Source: Chloroflexota bacterium
GTDB lineage: Bacteria; Chloroflexota; UBA11872; UBA12225
Direction: 5' to 3'
Length of the DNA: 64,000 bases
Assembly (NCBI GenBank): GCA_030447525.1
Contig: JAUJOR010000012.1
Location: 95,286 to 159,285, forward strand
Translations under genes and position numbers: made by a program
In this document: one piece after another, positions 26,162 to 33,985 of the stretch
Layout of the letters: the number at the start of each line of letters is the position of its first letter
Position numbering within the stretch: position 1 is the stretch's first letter
Notes under the pieces: model-generated
Database searches by the model: none
The model's input: the letters and a program-made list of their open reading frames with translations, nothing else
What the model was told of the DNA's origin: nothing

Positions 26162-26995
26162 GTGCTCCCCTCCATCGAGCTCCGCTGGGCGCTGGTGCAT
26201 GGTGCGATCCTGGCCCTCTATGGCAATGCCCTCAATCTCGTCGCCGCTCGGGTCTCGGCCCGGCGGCGCAACCGGCTGGGCGTCGCCGGGCCACTGGCCC
26301 TGGTAGCCGCCGTCGCGTCCTGGCACCGCTGGGTCGACCGGGGCACGCTGCCCGGCCTGGGCCTGCACCGTCAGGGCTGGCGCCGGGGCCTGCTGTGGGG
26401 CACGCTCGCCGGCGCCATTCTGGCCGTACCTCCGCTGCTCTTCTTTCTCGCCCCCTATCGCCGAGGCACTACCATACGGTTCGACGAGGTGTCCGGCATC
26501 GGCCGGCGCGCTCTGCTGCACCGCCTGCTGGTCACCACGCCCATCCTGGTGGCTTTGGCCGAGGAACTGGCCTTTCGGGGCTCCCTGCAGGGGCGGTTAC
26601 AGCGGGTCCTCCCCGGCCGGCCGGTGGCCACGGTGACCCTCAGCAGTCTCTCCTTCGCCTGCTGGCACGTGGCGGTGAACGTGCGCACGCTCCAGGCGAC
26701 GAACGTCGTCAGCGGAGTGGCCATCCCCCTGCCGGTGGCCCTGGCCGGTGGCCTGCTGGGCGTCTTCGCCGGCGGACTGGTCTTCGGGGGTCTCTATCAT
26801 CGCACCGGCAGCCTCGTCGGCCCGGTGGCCGGCCACTGGCTGGTAGACGCCCTGATGCTCCTGGCCCTGTACCGTCTTAACGCCCAGGGCCCAAACCAGG
26901 GCCACGGCGTAGAGGGCGCTATCCAGGAGGAAGACGGCTCGCAGGTCGATCCCGGCCAGGGCACCGGTGAGCAGCGGGCTGCAGGCGCTCCCTAG
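26162..26995 (+). CDS. CPBP family intramembrane glutamic endopeptidase
   Basis: A 277-residue membrane protein. The CPBP (Abi/Rce1-like) motifs are present: EELAFRG (the EExxxR motif), FACWHVAVN with its His, and GHWLVDAL. About seven hydrophobic segments are visible. The GTG at 26162 starts VLPSIELRWALVHG. The last ~38 residues after LLALYRLN are polar and antisense to the convergent MFS gene, so the natural stop may have been lost. Confidence 0.85.
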   Translation: MLPSIELRWALVHGAILALYGNALNLVAARVSARRRNRLGVAGPLALVAAVASWHRWVDRGTLPGLGLHRQGWRRGLLWGTLAGAILAVPPLLFFLAPYRRGTTIRFDEVSGIGRRALLHRLLVTTPILVALAEELAFRGSLQGRLQRVLPGRPVATVTLSSLSFACWHVAVNVRTLQATNVVSGVAIPLPVALAGGLLGVFAGGLVFGGLYHRTGSLVGPVAGHWLVDALMLLALYRLNAQGPNQGHGVEGAIQEEDGSQVDPGQGTGEQRAAGAP

Positions 26996-28067
26996 CAGGG
27001 CGATACTGGAGAGGACGCCGAACGCCGCCCCTTTCTCGGCCGGCGGGATAACCCCATTGGCCAGGCTATAGGCCAGCGTCAGCGTGCCACCGGCGAACAG
27101 GCCCAGCAGGGCACGTACCACGAGGAGCTGCAGGGGAGTCTGGACGGCGGCCATGGGGAAGCACAGGATCACCCCGGCCACGAGCGTGAGCAGGAGCAGG
27201 CGGCGCACCGGCAGGCGCCCGGCCAGATGCCCCAGGAGCGAGGCGGAGATCCCTGTGCCCACGGCCGCCAGGGAGATGATCAACCCGGCATAGGAGGCGA
27301 CCCTCTCCGGGGGCGTCCCCAGGGCGGCGACGTAGAGGGGCAGCACCGGGCCAAACGAGCGATTTCGGCCTCCTGCAGGACGCCGAAAACCCGCCCGGCG
27401 AGCAGCCCCCCCCCGGTGCTGGTCAGGCCGGACCGGCGAGCAGCCGCCGGTCGTCCTGGGTCAAGAGCGTGAGGGCGCCCAATCCCACCAGGATCACCAT
27501 CGCCCCGGCGGTAAAGGATGCTCGCAGCCCGAAGCGGTCGGCGACGAGCCCGGCGCACAGGGGCCCGACGATCACCCCGCCGACCTGCGCGGCCTGGAGC
27601 ATCCCTAAGGCCCCGCTGGCGCGAGACGCCGGGGCCACGGCCACCACATAGGCCATAGTCATGGAGGTGAACCCTCCGAAGACGCCGATGGCCGCCCGCA
27701 GGGCAAAGAGCTGGGCCACGTTGGTCACCTGGCCCATCAAGGCACAGGCGACGGCGAAGACGAGCAGCGAGCGCTGCACCATCCGCTTACGCCCGTAGCG
27801 GTCGGCCAGGAGGCCCCAAATGGGGGAGAAAAAGGCCGCCAGGAGCGGGGAGATGGCTAGCATCACCCCGCTCAGCAAGGCGGCTTGGGAGACATCCTCT
27901 ACGCCCAGCTCCCGCACGTACAACGGGAGGATGGGCATGACGAAGTTGAAGCCATAAAAGGCGATAAAGACGACGAGGGTGATGCCCCACTGGCTCCGCT
28001 GCCACCCAACGGCCCCGCCGGCAGCCCTTCGCCCTGACCGCTCAGTCCCCAGTTCTACGTCGGTCAC
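26597..28067 (-). pseudogene. MFS transporter split by a frameshift/deletion
   Basis: The N-terminal half (27423-28067; helices 1-6, with the loop motif LLADRYGRKRM) ends at a premature stop after DDRRLLAGPA. Another frame continues GRVFGVLQEAEIARLA, and a third resumes NRSFGPVLPLYVAALG and reads helices 8-12 to about 26890. About one helix (TM7) is missing and at least two frame changes are present at 27347-27425. The frame then runs another ~290 bases into the convergent CPBP gene without a natural stop. It was probably a 12-helix drug or metabolite efflux protein. It is a pseudogene unless this is an assembly error. Confidence 0.8.
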
Positions 28068-28183
28068 CAGCCCCCTCGCCGTTCAGCGCCACACCTGTCC
28101 GGGGGTCACACCCGGCCCCGCCGCTCGAATGGGAGGGAGGCCAGGTGCGAAGGGCAGCAGTCGGCAGTCCGGACGGGGGATTT

Positions 28184-29611
28184 CTACTGGCCGGCGGTGG
28201 GGTTCTGCTGCCAGAATTCGTCGATCTTCTGCTGCGCCAGGCGGTTGGCTTCCTTTAGGGCATCGCGCAGGCTGCTGGTCTCGTCGCGCAAGAACGCCGT
28301 AACGGTCTTGTTGTACTCGGCGCGGATGTCCACGACGGCGGGGTGCTTGAAGTCACGCGACCCACTCCCCTGATCGAACAGACTGTAGAACTCCTTGCGC
28401 CCCAGGCCTGTGTCCGGGTCGTTCACGATCGAGGGGTCGCGAGCCGCCTCGCGGTTAGCGGCGACGTCGGCCGTGTTGCGCTGGACGTGCAGCCCCCCTT
28501 CCTTGGAGGCAGTGTACTTCATGAAGTCCCACACCATGTCCAGCTTTGGCCCTCCCTTGCGCCCCACCTCCAGGATCCCCCCGCTGTAGACGTTGGCCTT
28601 GGAGTCACGCGGGCCCCGGGGGCCGCTGGGGATGGGGGAGACGGCGAACTTGAGGGTCTGATTCAGGCGCCGGTTGGCGCGCCGGATGTTGTCTGCGAAC
28701 CAGTTCCCACCGTTGATAAACGCCATCATCTTCTGACTGAAGAGGTCGGCGCCGCTCAGGGCTGTGCCGGGCCTGCGGTTATCACCCCCCGGCACGGTCG
28801 TGCGCCAGTCGTCCACCGCCTGCACGCCCCCCAGGCGCGTAACGAACTTCTTGCCGTACTCGATCGCCTCAACCACCTCCGGGCTGTCGAGCAGGGCGGT
28901 CTTCCCATCGTCCGAGATCAGCTTGGCCCCGTTGGCCCGGGGCAAGACGATCTGCCAGGATGTCCCGGTGTGGGGCAAGTAGCCGACGAAGTCCCAGCCA
29001 TCCCCCTGCTTCTTGGTCAGCTTGAGGGCCAGCTCCTCTAGCTGTGGCCAGGTGCTGGGGAGCGTCCTGGTGTCCACCCCGTTCTCTTCCATCAAGCCGG
29101 TGCCGAGCCACATGAAGACGATGTCCGGGTGCTGCATCATCGCCCAGGTCTTGCCCGACCAGGCCATCGTCTCCAGGGCGGAGGGGAACAACTGCTGCTT
29201 GTCCCACTTGTCTCGCTTGATCAGATCGTCGAGCGGGGCGGCGAACCCCTTGGCGCCCCACACCGGCACCCAATCGTTGCCGCACTGCCAGCAGTCCGGC
29301 GGGCTGCCCCCGGCAAAGGCCGTTTGCACCGCCGTTTCCAGGTTGCCGGAGGGCGTGGTGATCTGCACCTTCGGCCCCTCCTTGGCGTTGTAGCCTTCCA
29401 TCAGCTGCTTCCAGCCGATGGGGCCGCCGTGGGTCGGCTGCTCGATGGGCCAGGGCTGCCAGAGCTCGAAGGTGCCGGTGAGCTGCTGCCCCCCGCCGGC
29501 GGTCGGCTGCCCGGCCGGCGCGGGGCCGCAGGCCCCGGCGAGCACGGCGACCAGCCCGCCCCCTGCTCCGGCGAGCACGCGACGGCGACTTACTTGCATT
29601 GTCCCTTTCAT
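28184..29611 (-). CDS. Extracellular solute-binding lipoprotein (ABC family 1)
   Basis: A 475-residue periplasmic-type binding protein. The signal is MKGTMQVSRRRVLAGAGGG, twin-arginine-like, with a lipobox around LAGAC. The mature part has the family 1 sugar-binding fold (e.g. LEELALKLTKKQGDGWDFVG, MMAFINGGNWFADNIRRANR). The ATG at 29611 follows GGGAGGGG and is preferred to the in-frame start at 29635. No permease or ATPase genes are adjacent, so the partner transporter is elsewhere or the protein is orphaned. A sugar or sugar-phosphate ligand is likely. Confidence 0.88.
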   Translation of the reverse strand: MKGTMQVSRRRVLAGAGGGLVAVLAGACGPAPAGQPTAGGGQQLTGTFELWQPWPIEQPTHGGPIGWKQLMEGYNAKEGPKVQITTPSGNLETAVQTAFAGGSPPDCWQCGNDWVPVWGAKGFAAPLDDLIKRDKWDKQQLFPSALETMAWSGKTWAMMQHPDIVFMWLGTGLMEENGVDTRTLPSTWPQLEELALKLTKKQGDGWDFVGYLPHTGTSWQIVLPRANGAKLISDDGKTALLDSPEVVEAIEYGKKFVTRLGGVQAVDDWRTTVPGGDNRRPGTALSGADLFSQKMMAFINGGNWFADNIRRANRRLNQTLKFAVSPIPSGPRGPRDSKANVYSGGILEVGRKGGPKLDMVWDFMKYTASKEGGLHVQRNTADVAANREAARDPSIVNDPDTGLGRKEFYSLFDQGSGSRDFKHPAVVDIRAEYNKTVTAFLRDETSSLRDALKEANRLAQQKIDEFWQQNPTAGQ

Positions 29612-29744
29612 AACACCCCTCCCTGTGCAGTCCACGTGTCCCCCTTACAGTAAGTTATCGAGTATAGCCCATCATCCGGATTGGCCGGCCCCCTTGGCCG
29701 GCCAGCGGCCCCTGCGAGAGCGGGCTGACGGCTGCTGTCCACCA

Positions 29745-29778
29745 CTCAAGAGCAGGAGCCGCTCAAGAGTAGGAGCCG
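29745..29778. repeat. 17-bp direct repeat, two copies
   Basis: CTCAAGAGCAGGAGCCG (29745-29761) and CTCAAGAGTAGGAGCCG (29762-29778) are adjacent and differ at one base. They lie in the 210-base gap between the binding-protein gene and psd, which holds no gene. Confidence 0.8.
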
Positions 29779-29821
29779 CAACGGGCATTGCGGCAGGGGC
29801 TCCAGACCTGAGGCCGGAGAC

Positions 29822-30718
29822 CTACTGACCGTTCCCTTGATGGCCGCACTCTGCACCGGAGGTATGCGCCCCCAATGGTGTCGTTGTCCACGCAACGGCC
29901 GATATCGAGGTTCCGGCCTGGTGGTGATAGCGCGCGATCGGCGTCAGGCCGGCCCGCACGCGGTCTCCCGGGGCCACCAGGGGGGTGGCCTGGCCGGCAG
30001 GGACGAGTACGTCGGCGCGGGAGCCGAAGCGCATCAGGCCTACCTTTTGCCCGGCGGAGAGGCTATCCCCCGGATGGCGCCAGGGGACGATGCGCCGCGC
30101 CAGGAAGCCGACAACCTGAGCCAGCACCACGCGGTCGCCCGGCGCCGGGCCACGAACGATCCCCAGGAGGAGCCGGGCGTTGCGGTCTGCGCCGCGGACG
30201 AGAAAGGCCGGGGCGTGCCCGCCCCGGTCGCGCCGGGACGCCACCAGGCGCCCCCCGACGGGGCTGCGCGTGACGTGGACGTCCAGCAGCGTGAGAAAGG
30301 TGACAATGCGCAGGGCGCGCCCGTGGATAAACCAGTCCCAGTCAACCTCGTCGACGGCGGTGATCGTTCCGTCGGCCGGGGCGTACAGCAGGTCTCGCTG
30401 GCGGGCGCAGCGCCGGGGTGGGTCGCGGAAGAACCAGGCCACCCACAGCGTCAGGGCCAGCAGCGGGGCGCTCCACCGCCGGTGGCGCCGGCTGGCCAGC
30501 CACCCCAGGCCCCCGGAGGCCCCCAGGGCGGCAACCAGAGGCCCGCCTGAGCGCACCGCCCCTAGCACCGGGGTATCGGCTTTCAGGTCGGCGATCCAGT
30601 GACCGAGTCGCCGGACGACGCCCCCGGGGCGACGGCATGGCACGGGGGGCGGCTGGTGATCGAGTGACCCGTCGTGGCGCGAAGGAGGGAAACCAGGCCG
30701 GTCAGACGACCCGATCAC
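29822..30718 (-). CDS. psd: Phosphatidylserine decarboxylase proenzyme
   Basis: About 298 residues. The core of a type II PSD is clear: WFFRDPPRR, LYAPADGTITAVDEVDW, FLTLLDVHVTRSPVGG and GLMRFGSRADVLVP, where autocleavage at the Gly-Ser bond makes the pyruvoyl group. It converts phosphatidylserine to phosphatidylethanolamine in the membrane. The start is uncertain: the GTG at 30718 overlaps the pssA stop (GTGA), implying translational coupling, but a later in-frame start is possible because the first ~35 residues are not conserved. The C-terminal ~35 residues after PIARYHHQAG are an atypical tail. Confidence 0.9.
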   Translation of the reverse strand: MIGSSDRPGFPPSRHDGSLDHQPPPVPCRRPGGVVRRLGHWIADLKADTPVLGAVRSGGPLVAALGASGGLGWLASRRHRRWSAPLLALTLWVAWFFRDPPRRCARQRDLLYAPADGTITAVDEVDWDWFIHGRALRIVTFLTLLDVHVTRSPVGGRLVASRRDRGGHAPAFLVRGADRNARLLLGIVRGPAPGDRVVLAQVVGFLARRIVPWRHPGDSLSAGQKVGLMRFGSRADVLVPAGQATPLVAPGDRVRAGLTPIARYHHQAGTSISAVAWTTTPLGAHTSGAECGHQGNGQ

Positions 30719-31425
30719 TCGCGATCGCGTTCGAGGGCCAGGCGCAAGGCCCCGGCGGCGCCGAGGCTGAGATAGAGCACCAGGAGGCCCAGGATTGCCC
30801 AGCGGGCGACGACGAACAGCAACGGAGCCAGGGCCAGGCACAGGGCCCAGCGGGCCGGGGCCGGCAGGGGACCGAAGGCCGTACTGAACTTGGGGAACTC
30901 GATCGTGCTGACCATCAGCAAGGCCACCAGGATGACGGCCACCGGGACCAGCTCCGGGGTCAGCTCTACCGGTGCGACCCCGAGCATGGCCACAAAGGCG
31001 CCGGCCATGGGGATAGGCAGCCCCACAAAGTAGCGCGGGTTCTTGACCAGCGGGAAGCGCGCCAGGCGAATGGCGCCGCAGCCGACGAACATCGCCCCGG
31101 TTAGCGCCCCCGGGAGGCCGAAGTGCACCAGGATCGCCTGGTAGACCAGAAAGGCCGGGGCGATGCCGAAGGCCGCCAGGTCGGCCAGGGAATCCAGCAT
31201 CTCCCCCAACGGGCCGTCGCAGTGCAGGGCGCGCGCCGCTGCCCCGTCGAACCCATCAAAGAAAATGGCGGCGATGACCAGGGCGGCGGCCGGCGCAAAG
31301 TCGTGTGCCGCGCTGGCGATCAGGGAAAGAAAACCGCACGCCAGCCCACAGAGGCTCAGTGCGTGCGGTATCCACTCAACCGGTATGGCGGCGACGTGGG
31401 GACCTCCAGGGGTCGGAGTACGCAT
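30715..31425 (-). CDS. pssA: CDP-diacylglycerol-serine O-phosphatidyltransferase
   Basis: A 236-residue integral membrane enzyme that makes phosphatidylserine. The CDP-alcohol phosphotransferase signature is complete: FFDGFDGAAARALHC followed by GPLGEMLDSLADL, i.e. DGxxAR-x8-GxxxDxxxD. About seven hydrophobic helices are present. It overlaps psd by 4 bases; together they form a two-step phosphatidylethanolamine operon. The 169 bases upstream (31426-31594) hold no gene. Confidence 0.94.
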   Translation of the reverse strand: MRTPTPGGPHVAAIPVEWIPHALSLCGLACGFLSLIASAAHDFAPAAALVIAAIFFDGFDGAAARALHCDGPLGEMLDSLADLAAFGIAPAFLVYQAILVHFGLPGALTGAMFVGCGAIRLARFPLVKNPRYFVGLPIPMAGAFVAMLGVAPVELTPELVPVAVILVALLMVSTIEFPKFSTAFGPLPAPARWALCLALAPLLFVVARWAILGLLVLYLSLGAAGALRLALERDRE

Positions 31426-31594
31426 GACACAGATCGTAACCCCGCGATTAACAGGCCGTCAATGCGACGTCCCTCCCTCGGCGTGGCCGCTGAGGTACTC
31501 ACCGCTAGGGCCGATCTAGGGTGCGCCTTCTGTCTTCAACGGCGCGCGGCTCAAGCGGTGGCGTCAAAGACGCGCCGGCGCCAGACTTCGGCAC

Positions 31595-32173
31595 TTACGC
31601 AGCGAGCCCAAGCGCGCCCCACCAGACACACGCCAAGACGGTGCCCAGCACGGCCAGCGCCTCCACTCGCCCACCGCTCGGTGGCGCGAGCTTGTAGGGG
31701 AGACGCAGGCGCTGGCGCCACAGGGGCCACAGCAGGGGGACGCCACGGGCCGTCAGCGCGTCCGCCAGGACGTGGGTGGCCCAGCCGTAGCCCACCAGCC
31801 GGCCCAGCTCGGAGAGGTCAAGCCGGGAGCCGAGCAGCTCGGCCAGGGCGCCTGCCACCAGGACGGCCAGGAGACTGTGCAGCGGTCCGCGGTGGTGCCC
31901 CCAGCGCTCCACGATGCCGGCCACCGCCCGGCTGAGCGCTCCCAGCGAGCGGGCCATGGCGCTGCCCCCGTGGTCGACGTCGGGAGCCAGGGCGGCCAGG
32001 GCCACGATGGCCACGCTGAGGGCCAGGGCGCGCTCGTCGTGCCCCAGGGAACCTTCGCCGGCGGCGGGGCGCAGGAGTGGCGCCGCCAGGGCGCCCCAGG
32101 GCGTCGGCAGGGGGTGCACCAGCAAGGCCAGGTAGCTCGCCCCGGCCAGGGTGACGTGGCTCCGCCCCAGCAC
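31595..32173 (-). CDS. YdjM-like membrane-bound metal-dependent hydrolase
   Basis: A 192-residue membrane protein of the YdjM/DUF457 family. Conserved metal-binding motifs are visible: start GRSHVTLA, ALAPDVDH, HHRGPLHSLLA and GYGWATHVLADALTARGVPL. Four to five hydrophobic segments are present. The biochemical function of the family is unclear; some members are induced by DNA damage in enterobacteria. It is a single minus-strand gene. Confidence 0.88.
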   Translation of the reverse strand: MLGRSHVTLAGASYLALLVHPLPTPWGALAAPLLRPAAGEGSLGHDERALALSVAIVALAALAPDVDHGGSAMARSLGALSRAVAGIVERWGHHRGPLHSLLAVLVAGALAELLGSRLDLSELGRLVGYGWATHVLADALTARGVPLLWPLWRQRLRLPYKLAPPSGGRVEALAVLGTVLACVWWGALGLAA

Positions 32174-32205
32174 GCTTACGTGAAGGTCCAGACGGTCGGC
32201 ATGGC

Positions 32206-32652
32206 CTACAGCGCGCCGAAGCGCTGGCGCAGGCTGACGGGGAGGCCGGTACGCGCCGACTCGTAACCGGCCTGGACGACGGCCAGTGTCCGCCGCTCGC
32301 TGCGGCCGTCTGTGAGGGCGCCGCCGCTGCCGGCCACGTACTCCGCGAAGGCGTCCAGCTCCAGGGCGTGCTCAGACAGCGTTTCGGGATACGGCACCGG
32401 GCGCGGATCGCTCCCTTCACCTGCCATCAGGAGCTCAGCCCCAGTGCCCCAGGCCCGCAGCGTGCCCCCATCCCCGCGCACGACGAACCCGGACAGGCTC
32501 CCCGGCAGAAAAGCCTGGCACGTCTGGAGCACGGAGACGTGGACGCCGCTTTCAAGGGTCAGCAGGCCGCTCATGGTGCCCTCCAGCCCCCGGCGCTGGA
32601 ACGACGCGGCCTTGTGTTCCTGGAGATAGACCGACGCCACCTCCGCTCGCAA
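32206..32652 (-). pseudogene. C-terminal fragment of a Gfo/Idh/MocA oxidoreductase
   Basis: A 148-residue frame matches only the C-terminal substrate/dimer domain of a Gfo/Idh/MocA enzyme (GLLTLESGVHVSVLQTC, LSEHALELDAFAEYVAGSGG, TLAVVQAGYESARTGLPVSL). The N-terminal NAD-binding Rossmann domain is absent and the only start is a TTG without a clear ribosome binding site. The 276 bases upstream (32653-32928) hold no trace of it. This is probably a truncated, inactive gene. Confidence 0.75.
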
Positions 32653-32928
32653 TTCTCGCTCTCAAGTTCGGGCCCCAACCGTAGGGGCGGCGTGCCTGTC
32701 CGCCATAGAGAACGGGCGTGCGTCAACGGGCGTGGCTTGTCCAGGCTGGCCTGGAGCTGGACCAGGTCAGCGAGTAGCCGGGAGGGGATACGATGCCCGG
32801 CACACAGAGCATGCCGCCAGGGGCTCGTACGCGAGTGGCCCGCCGGCAGCGAGCCGCCCTGCGCTAGACTTCAACGGAGCCGCTGGCCAGGGCCGGACCG
32901 GTGGGCCAGCGGAGGGGGATTGGAGAAG

Positions 32929-33954
32929 GTGCTGGAACGCCTGCGGGACGCCCTGACGGGGCGCTCGGCGCGCCGTCCCCCGGAGGGGACCCATGGGGCG
33001 GGCGACCCGCCACCGGCTTCTGGAGCTGAGGCGGGGGCGGCCCCGGCGCCGGCGCGCCGGCGCGTGCTCAGCGTCGTCCACGATCCCACAGTCGACCTCC
33101 GCAGTGGCCAGACGCTCTCCCAGGCCCTCGGTTGGCACGACCCGGATGCCCTGGCCAGTGCTTACGTGGGGGACGTGCGCGCCGCCAGCCACGGGCTGGT
33201 GGAGTACGAGATCGTGGAGCGGGTGGCGCGAGACGAGTTCCCGCTCAAGGCAGACGGCTTCCGCTACGACGCCGAGACCTACCTGCGCTGCTGGCGCAAT
33301 GGCCGGGGCTTTCACCAGCTCGACGGCGTCGATTACGACGCCTTGCTGCGGGAGTTCAACGTCGTGGAGCGGGTCAACGCCGGGGAGGTGGACGAGCTCT
33401 GGCTGTTCGGCTTCCCCTACGCCGGGTACTTCGAGTCCCTGATGGTCGGCCCCGGGGCCTTCTGGTGCAACTCACCCCCCCTGGAGCGTCCCAGGTCGGC
33501 GGCCCCGCCCTGCCGGCGGCGGTTCGTCGTCATGGGCTTCAATTTCGAGCGCGAGGTAGGCTGCATGCTGGAGAACCTGGGACACCGGGCCGAGTCGATC
33601 ATGGCACAGGTGTATGCCGGTCGCTCTGGCGTGGCCAATCTATGGGAGCGGTTCACCCGCTACGATCAGATGGCCCCCGGCCAGGCGTCGGTAGGGACAA
33701 TGCACTTCGCCCCCAATAGCCGGCAGGACTACGACTGGGCCAACCCTCGCCCCGTCCTCAGCGACTGTGACGACTGGCTGGCCTTTCCCCGCCTCAGCGG
33801 CCGGCGGCGCCTGGTCGACTGCCACCAGTGGGGCGGTGGGGACATGCGCCGGCACCATCTGTGGTGGTTCGAGCGTCTACCCCACGTCGCCGGGACGACC
33901 GCCGGCGTCAGCCACAACTGGTGGACCTATATCGCCGACCCCGATACCGTCTGA
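32929..33954 (+). CDS. Conserved protein of unknown function
   Basis: About 341 residues. After a Pro/Ala-rich N-terminus (1-40) the protein is well ordered and has no membrane segment: VLSVVHDPTVDLRSGQTL, DELWLFGFPYAGYFESLMVG then PGAFWCNSPPL, FVVMGFNFEREVGCMLENLG, GTMHFAPNSRQDYDWANPRP and HHLWWFERLPHVAGTTAG. It is rich in Trp, His and Asp, as in secreted metal-dependent or carbohydrate-active proteins, but no signal peptide or known family is recognised. The start is the GTG at 32929 or the TTG at 32920; both lie behind GGAGG-type sites. It is a single gene. Confidence 0.7.
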   Translation: MLERLRDALTGRSARRPPEGTHGAGDPPPASGAEAGAAPAPARRRVLSVVHDPTVDLRSGQTLSQALGWHDPDALASAYVGDVRAASHGLVEYEIVERVARDEFPLKADGFRYDAETYLRCWRNGRGFHQLDGVDYDALLREFNVVERVNAGEVDELWLFGFPYAGYFESLMVGPGAFWCNSPPLERPRSAAPPCRRRFVVMGFNFEREVGCMLENLGHRAESIMAQVYAGRSGVANLWERFTRYDQMAPGQASVGTMHFAPNSRQDYDWANPRPVLSDCDDWLAFPRLSGRRRLVDCHQWGGGDMRRHHLWWFERLPHVAGTTAGVSHNWWTYIADPDTV

Positions 33955-33985
33955 CACGCCGAGTGCCGGGCGCCCTACCGGCGCC

